Source of the DNA: Gammaproteobacteria bacterium
GTDB taxonomy: Bacteria > Pseudomonadota > Gammaproteobacteria > Ga0077536
Length of the DNA: 43,739 nucleotides
Reading direction: 5' to 3'
Assembly: GCA_030429865.1 (NCBI GenBank)
Contig: JAUIFX010000010.1
Coordinates: forward strand, 1 to 43,739
The notes below the pieces were generated by a model. The model was not told the DNA's origin. It did not search any database and worked only from the letters and a program-made list of their open reading frames with translations. Position 1 is the stretch's first letter; every line of letters begins with the position of its first letter. Position numbers and translations under genes: made by a program. This document shows positions 34,247 to 42,315 of the stretch, piece by piece.

Positions 34247-35131
34247 ATGACACGGAACGGTTCGTCGAACGTCACTTCCCGACACGCCGATGCACGCCGG
34301 CCGGCGTCTCGTACGCTCGCAGTCGCCGTCGCCGGCGTCCTGTGCCACGCTGCGGACGTCGCGGCGCTCGACTGCGCAGCCATCCCTGACGACGAAGCCC
34401 GGCGCTGCTGCGCACTGAGCCTGCCTGCGCAGAGCATGACGCAAACACTGCGCATCACCCTGGCCGACGCCCAGGGAACGTTGCGCGAGATCGCCGGCGA
34501 CCTTGCCTGGAAGCGCCTCGAGGACGGCCGCGCGGGCGTGCGCATCGAGGTCACCGAACCGGCGTCCGATGCCGGCAAGACCGCGTTGCTGGTCCAGCGC
34601 ATCGACGAAGACGACCTGCGCGCCGGTGCGCGTGCCTACGTCTACGATCCTGGACAACGGCGCGACCGCCTGATCAGCGTCGACGTGCTGTCCGGAGAGC
34701 TACTGGGCCTGGGAATCAGTTACGAGGATTTCGCGGTCATTTTCGGCGCACGCAACGATCTCGAATTCAAGCGTCTTCCCGACGAGGAATTGGACGGCCG
34801 CCAGGCCATCGTCATCGAGGCGACACCTCGGGATGCCGATGCGGCCTTCGATGCCGGCATGGTGTATTCGCGCATCGTCGCGCGTTTCGACAACGAGCGC
34901 TGTGTTCCGCTCGATACCCGCTTCTACGAGCAGGGTAGCGAACCGCGCAAGCTGCTGCGCGCCGATCCGGCCGAGATCCGCGAGCACGCTGGGCGCTGGG
35001 TTCCCCACCGTCTCACCCTCGAGGAGACGGGCGCAGACACGCGGACGACCATCGGCGTCGAAGCGGTGGCTTTCGACCCGGAGCTGCACGACGTGCTGTT
35101 CAACCGTTCGTCACTGAAACGCGGACGTTGA
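34247..35131 (+). CDS. LolA-like outer-membrane lipoprotein-sorting family protein
   Basis: 294 residues from the ATG at 34247 (CAGGAG ten bases upstream). An N-terminal export signal ends near VAALD (about residue 41). The mature part is the incomplete beta-barrel of the LolA/DUF4292-like group (TLRITLADAQG; AYVYDPGQRRDRLISVDVLSG; GRQAIVIEATPRD; VPLDTRFYEQGSEPRKLLRAD). Proteins of this type are usually encoded next to MMPL/RND exporters and are thought to carry a lipid across the periplasm. The MMPL gene follows after 16 bases, so the two form one transport unit. Cargo unknown. Confidence 0.85.
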   Translation: MTRNGSSNVTSRHADARRPASRTLAVAVAGVLCHAADVAALDCAAIPDDEARRCCALSLPAQSMTQTLRITLADAQGTLREIAGDLAWKRLEDGRAGVRIEVTEPASDAGKTALLVQRIDEDDLRAGARAYVYDPGQRRDRLISVDVLSGELLGLGISYEDFAVIFGARNDLEFKRLPDEELDGRQAIVIEATPRDADAAFDAGMVYSRIVARFDNERCVPLDTRFYEQGSEPRKLLRADPAEIREHAGRWVPHRLTLEETGADTRTTIGVEAVAFDPELHDVLFNRSSLKRGR

Positions 35132-35147
35132 CGAGCGCGCGCCGGTC

Positions 35148-37868
35148 GTGCGTGCCCGCGCCATCACGCTCGCGCTGCGCTACCCGGCGCTGCTCGTCGC
35201 CGCGGCGGCACTGCTCACGACGCTCAGCCTGACCCGGCTGGTCGATCCCGCGACCGGGCAGCTCCGGCTCGGCATCGACAGCACGCTCTCCGGCCTGCTA
35301 CCGCGGACGGGCGCGGCGCTCGACACCTACGCCCGCACTGCGCAGCGCTTCGGCAGCGACGACGTCGTGTATGTCGCATGGCTGTCCGACGAACTGTTCA
35401 GCCGCGACGTGCTGCAACGTTTGAAGCGGCTCGCGCGCGACCTGTCACGCATCGAGGGCGTGCGCGCAGTCGACAGCCTCGCCGGTGCGACACGGGTGCA
35501 AGTCGACGACGATCTCGTCGAGGTCACCCGACTGCTCGCAGGCCTGCCGCGGACGGAGAAAGGACTTGCGAAGCTGGCCGCGGACGCGCGCGCCGATCCG
35601 CTGCACGGTCCGCAGCTGCTGACGACAGACGGCAACGGCACGCTGCTGGTCGTGCACCTGGCAGACGCACTGGACGCCGCCGCCCTCGCGCGCACGCTCG
35701 ATGCCATCGGCACCGCGTCCGAAACGCGCGCCAGCGGCGCGCCCGTGCGGGCGCTCGTTACCGGCCCGGTCGTCGCCCGCCTCGCCCTCGGCGGCGCGCT
35801 GTTCGACGACGTACGCCGCGCCCTGCCACTGGCGGTGCTGGTCACGGCGCTCATCGCCGCGCTGACCCTGCGCAGCGTGCGCGGTGTCGTTCTGCCCCTC
35901 GCCGCCACCGGCAGCGCACTCGCGGTAACGCTCGCGGTGTTCGCAGCGCGCGGCCATGCGTTCAATTTCGTGACCGTCATCGTCCCGCCGGTCATTTTCG
36001 TGGTCGGCTTCGCCCTGGCCGTGCATGTCATCAACGCGTTCGACACCGCTTTTCGAGCTGCCGGCGAGAAGCGCGACGCACTCGTCGAGACCATGCGCGA
36101 GCTGTGGCAACCCCTGTCCCTGACCGCCTTCACGACCGCGATCGGCTTTGCCTCCCTGGCGACCAGCAATATCGAGTCCATCCGCCTCTTCGGAATCTAT
36201 ACCGCGCTCGGAACCGTGACGGCGTGGATGGCGGCCTTTTTCCTGATCCCGGCCGCTCTTGCGCTGTGGCCGGCACGTGTCCTCGTGCGAGCCGGCACCG
36301 GCCCACTCGCGGCACTTGGCCCCGCGCTCGCGCGCTTCGACATGCGCCACCGCCGCTTCATCCTGGCCGGTGCCGCGGTGCTCGCCCTGGCCTCTGCCGT
36401 GCTCGCGACGCGCATCGAGGTGAGCACCGACTACCTGGCGAACTTCAGCGCCTCCAGCGCGGTACGACAGGATTACGAGACCGTACGCGATGCCTTCGGC
36501 GGCGCCAACCCGTTGCAGGTCATCGTGACGAGCGAGTTGCCGCAAGCGTTCGCCGACCCTGTTCATCTTGGTGCCATCGAGACCCTGGAGCAGACGCTCG
36601 AGCGCCGACCCGACATCAACAACGTGACCAGTGTCGTCGATTTCATCGAGACCGTGCGCCGCGCTCTCGCGCCGGAAGCCGCCACCACGCGCCGCGTGCC
36701 CGATTCACGCGAAGCCATCGAGGACGTCATGGAACTGGGCGCGGGCGAAGCGCGTGACCGCTTCGTCGATCGGCGCTTCTCGGCCACCGTGCTGCACGTC
36801 ACCACCCCTGCGGTCGCGACGCGTGAGCTGGCGCAGGTCATCGCGGGCATCGAGACGGCCCTGGAAGCCCTGCCGCCGCACCTGCACGGCGAGGTCACGG
36901 GCGGCACGGCGCTCATCGCACGCACGCTCGACGAGATCGTGCGCGGCCAGCTCGTCAGCCTCGGCGGCGCGCTGCTGGTCATCTACGGCATTCTCTACCT
37001 CCTGTTCGGCTCCGCACGCGTGGCAGCCGTCGCCCTGCTGCCCAATGCCCTGCCCATCGTCGCGTTCTTCGGCGTGCTCGGCGCAAGCGGGATCACGCTC
37101 AACCTCGCGACCAGCCTGGTCGCCTCGGTCGTCCTCGGCATCGCGGTCGACGACAGCATCCATTTTCTCTCTCGATTCAACGCCGAGGCGAGACGCAGCG
37201 GGCGCGAGGATGTCGGCATCGAGCGCGCGCTCGCGGCCGTCATTAGACCGGTCACGTTCACCACCATCGCGCTCTGCGCCGGCTTCGCCACGCTCACCAC
37301 CGGCGAGTTGACGAGTCAGATCGAGTTCGGCGCACTCGCCGCCGCCGTCCTGTTCCTCGCCTGGGTGTTCGATCTCACCTTCACGCCGGCGATCGCGACC
37401 CGCTTGCGCTTCGTCACGCTGTGGGAAACGCTCACTGCCGACCTCGGCGCGGCGCCCCACGAGACGATCCCGCTGTTTCGCGGGCTCACCCACCGCCAGG
37501 CCCGCATCGCGGCGATCCTGGGCCAGAGCGTGGAACATCCTGCCGGCACGCGCGTCATCACGCTCGGCGATCCCGGGCACGACGTGCATATCGTCATCGA
37601 CGGCGAACTCGCCGCCAGCGTGCCACGGGACGATCGCGACGTGCTGCTACGTCACATGAGCCGCGGCGACCTCATCGGCGAGGTCGCGCTGTTCGCCGGC
37701 AAGCGCACGGCCAACGTCGACGCGGTCAGCGACGTACGCCTGATTCGCTTCGACCAGGCCGCCCTCGACCGCATCGCAACCCGCTACCCGCGCATTGCGA
37801 GCGTACTCTACCGCAATCTCGGCGCGGTGCTGGCAGAGCGGCTGGCGGATGTGACTGCGCAGTTGTGA
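35148..37868 (+). CDS. MMPL/RND exporter fused to a cyclic-nucleotide-binding domain
   Basis: 906 residues from a GTG at 35148. The first 760 are an MMPL/RND transporter: TM1 at 13-30, periplasmic loop, TM2-6 at about 225-385, a second copy with TM7 near 408 and TM8-12 at about 600-760. SVVLGIAVDDSIHFLSRFN carries the Asp pair used for proton relay in this family. The extra C-terminus (about 770-895) is a cNMP-binding/Crp-N domain with the phosphate-binding cassette GEVALF...RTANV (G844, E845, R853, T854). It lies in the cytoplasm after the last helix and could gate or tether the pump. Coupled to the LolA-like gene, and a Crp regulator gene follows at 38143. Substrate probably a lipid (inference). 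Confidence 0.9.
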   Translation: MRARAITLALRYPALLVAAAALLTTLSLTRLVDPATGQLRLGIDSTLSGLLPRTGAALDTYARTAQRFGSDDVVYVAWLSDELFSRDVLQRLKRLARDLSRIEGVRAVDSLAGATRVQVDDDLVEVTRLLAGLPRTEKGLAKLAADARADPLHGPQLLTTDGNGTLLVVHLADALDAAALARTLDAIGTASETRASGAPVRALVTGPVVARLALGGALFDDVRRALPLAVLVTALIAALTLRSVRGVVLPLAATGSALAVTLAVFAARGHAFNFVTVIVPPVIFVVGFALAVHVINAFDTAFRAAGEKRDALVETMRELWQPLSLTAFTTAIGFASLATSNIESIRLFGIYTALGTVTAWMAAFFLIPAALALWPARVLVRAGTGPLAALGPALARFDMRHRRFILAGAAVLALASAVLATRIEVSTDYLANFSASSAVRQDYETVRDAFGGANPLQVIVTSELPQAFADPVHLGAIETLEQTLERRPDINNVTSVVDFIETVRRALAPEAATTRRVPDSREAIEDVMELGAGEARDRFVDRRFSATVLHVTTPAVATRELAQVIAGIETALEALPPHLHGEVTGGTALIARTLDEIVRGQLVSLGGALLVIYGILYLLFGSARVAAVALLPNALPIVAFFGVLGASGITLNLATSLVASVVLGIAVDDSIHFLSRFNAEARRSGREDVGIERALAAVIRPVTFTTIALCAGFATLTTGELTSQIEFGALAAAVLFLAWVFDLTFTPAIATRLRFVTLWETLTADLGAAPHETIPLFRGLTHRQARIAAILGQSVEHPAGTRVITLGDPGHDVHIVIDGELAASVPRDDRDVLLRHMSRGDLIGEVALFAGKRTANVDAVSDVRLIRFDQAALDRIATRYPRIASVLYRNLGAVLAERLADVTAQL

Positions 37869-38142
37869 TCAACGAGGGACGCAGCGACGGAGAACGCGCC
37901 GCAATCACCCTGCCAGCCGCTGCGCCGCCCCGCGGTTCGTCACGGCCGTAGGCCGCCCCTTTAACATTGGGAGCCGTCTGTCGTATGGTCGTGCTTCGAC
38001 AAGCTGCCGACGGATGACAGGACGCACGCCAGGTAAGGCTTGAGATGCCACAGATGCTCTACCGACAGGGCACCGCACGTCGCGGTGCGGGCATGACGAG
38101 GCGCGTTCTCGAAGACCGGCGCGCGCCCATTGGTGTGAGCCG

Positions 38143-38868
38143 ATGAACGCGCCACGGCCAGTTGCTCTCAGCGCGCATACCCTCGCAGCCCTCGAACTGT
38201 TCGCGAACCTGCCGCCAGCCGAGCGCGATGCCATCGCGCAGACGATGCGGGCGCGGCGCTACGCGCCGGGTGAGCTGGTTTTCTCCCAGAACGACGGTTC
38301 CAGCGACGTGCATTTCATCGTCAGCGGTCGCGCACGCGTCACCTACTACTCCGGTCACGGCAAGGAAATCGCGTTTCGCGAGCTCCTTGCGGGAAAGACT
38401 TTCGGCGAACTCGCCGCCCTTGACGCGGGCCCCCGCTCGGCACGCGTCGAAGTGATCGAAGAATCGATCATCGCACGCCTCGAACGTGGCGACTTCCTCG
38501 CCCTGCTGTCACGTCAGCCACAAATCGCGTTCGACGTCATGCGCGAGCTTGCCTGCACGGTACGCCGCCTGTCCGATCGCGTCATCGAATTCAGCACCAT
38601 CGGCGTACGTGAGCGCCTGCATGCGGAACTGTTGAGGCTCGCCGAGCGCGGCGAAACCGTCGATAACGAAGCGCGCATTCGAAACTGTCCGACGCACAGC
38701 GCTCTCGCCACTCACATCAGCACGCACCGCGAGGCGGTATCGCGAGAGCTGAGTGCGCTCAAGCGAGCCGGCTTGCTGCGCAAGGAGAAGGGCGTGCTGA
38801 TCATTACCGATCTCGCGCGCTTGACGGACATGGTCGTGGCCGCGCGGCGGGAAAGCGCGGCCGGCTGA
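38143..38868 (+). CDS. Crp/Fnr-family transcriptional regulator, cAMP-type
   Basis: 241 residues. The N-terminal cNMP domain has the cassette GELA...GPRSARV (G88, E89, R98, S99), which matches cAMP-binding Crp rather than Fnr; there is no N-terminal Cys cluster. A long dimer helix is followed by the winged helix THSALATHISTHREAVSRELSALKRAGLL. It likely controls genes in response to cAMP or a related nucleotide. The gene follows the MMPL-cNMP gene by 274 bases; that gap holds a CCGCAC/GTGCGG hairpin (38073-38090) of unknown role. The palindrome at 38987-39002 is a plausible binding site. Confidence 0.93.
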   Translation: MNAPRPVALSAHTLAALELFANLPPAERDAIAQTMRARRYAPGELVFSQNDGSSDVHFIVSGRARVTYYSGHGKEIAFRELLAGKTFGELAALDAGPRSARVEVIEESIIARLERGDFLALLSRQPQIAFDVMRELACTVRRLSDRVIEFSTIGVRERLHAELLRLAERGETVDNEARIRNCPTHSALATHISTHREAVSRELSALKRAGLLRKEKGVLIITDLARLTDMVVAARRESAAG

Positions 38869-38878
38869 GCCGATCGCG

Positions 38879-38902
38879 GCCCGGCGGGAAACCCCGCCGG
38901 GC
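38879..38902 (+). terminator. hairpin terminator after the crp-type gene
   Basis: Perfect 10-bp GC-rich arms GCCCGGCGGG (38879-38888) and CCCGCCGGGC (38893-38902) with an AAAC loop start 11 bases after the stop codon. No T-run follows. Confidence 0.65.
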
Positions 38903-38986
38903 ACCGGCACGCCCGCATCCGGCAGGCCACCGCTGCTCTGACCATGTTGGGCGCAGCCCCAGCCGTGCCGTTCGATGACACCGACC

Positions 38987-39002
38987 TGTGGCGATTGCCA
39001 CA
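38987..39002. promoter_or_regulatory. CRP-like palindromic site
   Basis: TGTGGCGATTGCCACA is a perfect inverted repeat that fits the CRP layout TGTGA-N6-TCACA with one change per half-site. It lies 65-80 bases before the ATG at 39067 and just downstream of the Crp-family gene, a suitable position for activating the small membrane protein gene. Confidence 0.5.
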
Positions 39003-39066
39003 GTCACCAGGCCCGCTACCGGGAGACGCTGTCAGTCACAGCAACGAGGCCCCCGGGAGGTGCCAC

Positions 39067-39222
39067 ATGGACAAACTGACCGACTACCTTTCACACGCCG
39101 TGCTGCTTGCACTCGTACTCGGCGTCGTCGTGAGCTTCATCGATGTCAGCCACCGTCTCGGCGCGTGGCAAGGCGGCGGCAAGCTGGCGCCGGCGGCGTT
39201 GGCCAGCGCACCGCGAGCCTGA
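39067..39222 (+). CDS. small single-span membrane protein
   Basis: 51 residues. The ATG at 39067 has GGGAGGT six bases upstream. One membrane helix (about residues 9-26, SHAVLLALVLGVVVSFIDV) is followed by a short Gly/Ala-rich tail. Not recognised. The strong ribosome site and the CRP-like palindrome upstream support it as a real gene. It could be a regulatory or accessory subunit of a membrane complex; the partner is unknown. Confidence 0.6.
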   Translation: MDKLTDYLSHAVLLALVLGVVVSFIDVSHRLGAWQGGGKLAPAALASAPRA

Positions 39223-39264
39223 GCCCGGCCGGCGCCGCTCGTCGCCGCCCCGGCACCCACGGCG

Positions 39265-40176
39265 TCAGCCAGCATGCGTGCGCACGTAGTCACCAATGCG
39301 TGCAATCGCCTGTTGGCCGGCATCCAGGATTGGCGCGAACAGGTGCCAGACGTGGATCATGTCTTCCCATACTTCCAGCGTCACGTCGACCCCCGCGGCT
39401 TCGAGCCGTGCCGCCAGGCGGGTACTGTCGTCGAGCAGCGTCTCGGCGTCGCCGACCTGGATCAGCAGCGGCGGCAGCCCGCCGAGTTCGGCATTGAGTG
39501 GCGACGCCAGCGGCGTTTCCGGCGCGGCGCCGTCGAGGTAGGCCGCGGCGATCGCGAGCAGCGCCGCGCGTTGGACCATGGGGTCGCGCGCCGCACGCGT
39601 GTGCATCGACTCACCGCTCGCCGTCATGTCCGTCCAGGGCGAGATCGGCACGGCACAGGCAGGCAACGCGACCCGCGCATCGCGCAGGGCGACGAGCAGG
39701 GCAACGGTGAGACCGCCACCCGCCGAATCGCCCGCGACGGCCATGCGCTCGGGCGCCGCACCGCTGGCGAGCAGCCAGTGCCAGGCGGCGCACGCATCCT
39801 CGACCGCGGCCGGGAACGGTGCTTCGGGCGCGAGACGGTAATCCAGTGCCAGCACGCGCCCCTCGACAGCCGCCGCGAGGCGCTCGAGCAGCGGCCGGTG
39901 CGAGCGCGCCGAGCCCATCACGTAACCGCCGCCGTGCAGGTAGAGCACGATGCGTCCGCTGTCGCCGCCGGCGGCCGTGAACCAGGTGGCGGGCACCCCG
40001 CCCGCGTCGACCGGGGTCGCCGTGATGCCCGGCAACGGCGGACTGAGGTCGCCCAGCGCGTCGAGGCCGCGGCGCATCTCGGCGAACGAAGCGCCGGGCT
40101 GCGCGATCGGCCGATCGCGCAGCAGCGTGCGGATCGCGGCCAGTTGGGCGTTGCGGATGGCGTCGCTCATCGGCAT
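39265..40176 (-). CDS. alpha/beta hydrolase, hormone-sensitive-lipase-type esterase
   Basis: 303 residues (the in-frame ATG at 40170 is an alternative start). The oxyanion motif HGGG lies at 81-84, nucleophile Ser151 in GDSAGG, the acid in the GDAETLLDD segment and the base His near HVWHLF. This is family IV (HSL) and acts on short or medium acyl esters or lactones. It is the last gene of the minus-strand acyl-CoA cluster, 47 bases after the luciferase-like gene, and may open an ester or lactone in the same pathway (inference). Confidence 0.93.
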   Translation of the reverse strand: MPMSDAIRNAQLAAIRTLLRDRPIAQPGASFAEMRRGLDALGDLSPPLPGITATPVDAGGVPATWFTAAGGDSGRIVLYLHGGGYVMGSARSHRPLLERLAAAVEGRVLALDYRLAPEAPFPAAVEDACAAWHWLLASGAAPERMAVAGDSAGGGLTVALLVALRDARVALPACAVPISPWTDMTASGESMHTRAARDPMVQRAALLAIAAAYLDGAAPETPLASPLNAELGGLPPLLIQVGDAETLLDDSTRLAARLEAAGVDVTLEVWEDMIHVWHLFAPILDAGQQAIARIGDYVRTHAG

Positions 40177-40223
40177 TGCCGCGCGTGGCGACCGCGATGG
40201 CGGTCGCCGCGCGCCGGCAGGCT

Positions 40224-41072
40224 TCAGATGAACTTGGCGTAGGCGTCGAGCACCGGCAGGACCTTGTCCGCCGGTGCCGGCGGCAGGGGCAGGATGGCGC
40301 GCTTGATACCACCGCGATCGCGCAGTCCCTTCACCGCATCGGCTTCCGGCGGCGCGGCGAAGAACATGCCGATGTCGAGACTGGCAGGGTCACGGCCGAT
40401 TTTCTCGCACGCGGCGTTGATCTGCTTGAGGCCGCCGTCGAAGTCGTAGAGACCGCCGAGCGGCATCCAGCCGTCGCAGAATTCGGCCACGTGGGCGGCC
40501 GTCTTGGGGCCGGCCGCACCGCCCATGACGATCGGCGGATAGGGCCGCTGCAGCGGCTTGGGCCAGGCCCAGCTCTGTTCGAGCTTGACGTACTCGCCGT
40601 CGAAACTCGCCTCGTCCTTGGTCCACAGCTCCTTCATGACCAGGATGTGTTCGCGCAGGATCGCACGGCGCTGCTTGAAATCGAGCCCATGGTTGCGCAT
40701 CTCCTCCACGCACCAGCCGTAGCCGATGCCGAGCTCGAAGCGCCCGCCCGAGATGACGTCGAGGCTCGCCACCTCCTTGGCCAGCCACAGCGGGTCACGC
40801 TGCGCGACGAGAGTGATGCCGGTACCGAGACGCAGCTTGCTGGTAACCGCCGCCGCCGCGGTCAGGGCGACGAACTGGTCGTGGGTACGCCAGTACTCCT
40901 CCGGCAGCGGACCGAGCTCGGGACGGCCGCCCCAGGGCGTTTCGCGGCTGGTCGGGATGTGGCTGTGCTCGGGAAACCACAGCGACTCGAACCCGCGCTC
41001 CTCGCACGCGCGCGCCAGCTCCATCGGCTGGATGGCCTTGTCCGTCGGAAAAATGATGACGCCGATATCCAT
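40224..41072 (-). CDS. LLM class F420-type oxidoreductase
   Basis: 282 residues: MDIGVIIFPTDKAIQPMELARACEERG start, LWFPEHSHIP, KLRLGTGITLVAQRDPLWLAKEVASLD and GRFELGIGYGW are typical of the group close to the TIGR03619 F420-dependent oxidoreductases. The cofactor could be F420 or FMN; proteobacteria often use FMN, so this is open. It precedes the esterase gene and follows the SDR gene after 63 bases on the same strand, which suggests a joint catabolic role on a terpenoid-, steroid- or fatty-acid-like substrate (inference). Confidence 0.9.
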   Translation of the reverse strand: MDIGVIIFPTDKAIQPMELARACEERGFESLWFPEHSHIPTSRETPWGGRPELGPLPEEYWRTHDQFVALTAAAAVTSKLRLGTGITLVAQRDPLWLAKEVASLDVISGGRFELGIGYGWCVEEMRNHGLDFKQRRAILREHILVMKELWTKDEASFDGEYVKLEQSWAWPKPLQRPYPPIVMGGAAGPKTAAHVAEFCDGWMPLGGLYDFDGGLKQINAACEKIGRDPASLDIGMFFAAPPEADAVKGLRDRGGIKRAILPLPPAPADKVLPVLDAYAKFI

Positions 41073-41135
41073 TGCGAACCTCCCTCGTGGTTGAGGGCGG
41101 CATCATGGCACAGATACGGCGCCCCGCGCTTGCCG

Positions 41136-41816
41136 CTACTGCGCCCAGCCGCCGGCGAAGGGAAACCCCTGGCCGCAGAAGAACCCGGACTCGTCGCTGG
41201 CGAGGAACAGCGCGAACGCCGCGTCCTCGCGCGGTGTGCCGAGACGTCCGGCCGGAACCTGGCGGCGCAGTGACTTGACGAACGACTCCTTGGCCATCAA
41301 CTCGGCCGGGTAGTAGTCCTCGCTGGCGACGTAATTCTGCGCGATCAGGTTGACCTGCACGTTGTGCGGTGCGACTTCGACGCCGACCGATTGCACGTAA
41401 CCGAGCTGCGCCGCGCGCGCCGCGCTGTAGGTGGCGAGCGTCTTCATGCCGCGCAGCGCCGAAGCGCTGCCGTAGACGACGATCTTGCCGCGTTGACGCG
41501 CGATCATCTGCGGCAACACCGCGCGCGTCAGACGGTGCAGCGGGTGCACCATGACCTCGAACGGCGTCAGCCAGTCGTCGTCGCAGAGTTCGGTGGTGGC
41601 GATACCGGTGAAGGTCGGAGAGGCCAGGTTCGCGACGAGCACGTCGATCTCGCCGGCCTCGGCCACGGCCGCCTCGCAGGCGCCGGGACGGGTCAGGTCC
41701 CGCGTGTCGGCGATGACCGTTGCGCCCTCCTCGGTGAACACGTCGACGGTGACCGGCCCCATGAAATCGCCGGCCTGGGTCAGCAGCACGCGCTTGCCGG
41801 TGAGACGCCCGCTCAT
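41136..41816 (-). CDS. SDR-family protein with degenerate motifs
   Basis: 226 residues from the ATG at 41816, whose ATGA overlaps the maoC stop. The SDR fold is recognisable (GKRVLLTQAGDFMGPVTVDVF; IDVLVANLASP; KIVVYGSASALRG; YSAARAAQLGYVQSVGVEVAPHNVQVNLIAQNYV). The cofactor loop lacks the usual TGxxxGIG, NNAG reads NLAS and the catalytic YxxxK reads YSAAR. It may be a catalytically altered or non-catalytic SDR, although a Lys-to-Arg change need not abolish activity. Genes of this kind occur in acyl-CoA side-chain degradation clusters, which fits the neighbours. Confidence 0.82.
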   Translation of the reverse strand: MSGRLTGKRVLLTQAGDFMGPVTVDVFTEEGATVIADTRDLTRPGACEAAVAEAGEIDVLVANLASPTFTGIATTELCDDDWLTPFEVMVHPLHRLTRAVLPQMIARQRGKIVVYGSASALRGMKTLATYSAARAAQLGYVQSVGVEVAPHNVQVNLIAQNYVASEDYYPAELMAKESFVKSLRRQVPAGRLGTPREDAAFALFLASDESGFFCGQGFPFAGGWAQ

Positions 41817-42298
41817 GCGCCGCCCTCGCCTTCCCGGGCCTGCTGTGCCAGCCACCACTCGCGGTAGTTCTCGTCGGGTGCGAAGACGCGCGCCTTGGCC
41901 CCGCTGATGGGTTCGCCGGTACCGCTGGTCACGCCCACGTCGAATTCGATGATGCCCGCGCGAATCCGCGTGATCTCGAGCCGGATGACGACATCCTCGT
42001 TCGGGCACACCGGCTTGCGCATGCGCTCGGGTTCGAACGTCAGGCCCAGGCTGCCATCGCCGGGCAGCACCGTGCCGAACAGGCCGGTGATGGCGATCTG
42101 CAGCAGCCCCCCGGGCACGATGATGTCGGCCACGCCGGGGAAGCGCACGCGCGCGGCGGCAACGTCATGGTGAATGGCGTTGCGGTCGTTGGCGAGTTCG
42201 CAGTAGCGCGCGACTTCTTCGCGGCTGAAGCTGACGCGCTCTTCGTGCGTCATGCCGACGCTGAGCATGGCCGCGGTCTGACAGTTGGTCTGGGGCAT
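41813..42298 (-). CDS. MaoC-like acyl-CoA hydratase
   Basis: 161 residues from the ATG at 42298 (a TTG at 42319 is in frame but less likely). The hot-dog fold hydratase motif is present: NDRNAIHHDVAAARVRFPGVADIIVPGG with the Asp/His pair of R-specific enoyl-CoA hydratases. It would hydrate the enoyl-CoA made by the adjoining acyl-CoA dehydrogenase. The stop overlaps the SDR start; the dehydrogenase ends 17 bases upstream. Many catabolic MaoC enzymes work as pairs; no second copy is present here. Confidence 0.88.
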   Translation of the reverse strand: MPQTNCQTAAMLSVGMTHEERVSFSREEVARYCELANDRNAIHHDVAAARVRFPGVADIIVPGGLLQIAITGLFGTVLPGDGSLGLTFEPERMRKPVCPNEDVVIRLEITRIRAGIIEFDVGVTSGTGEPISGAKARVFAPDENYREWWLAQQAREGEGGA

Positions 42299-42315
42299 GG
42301 CTGGTCTCGTTGCTG

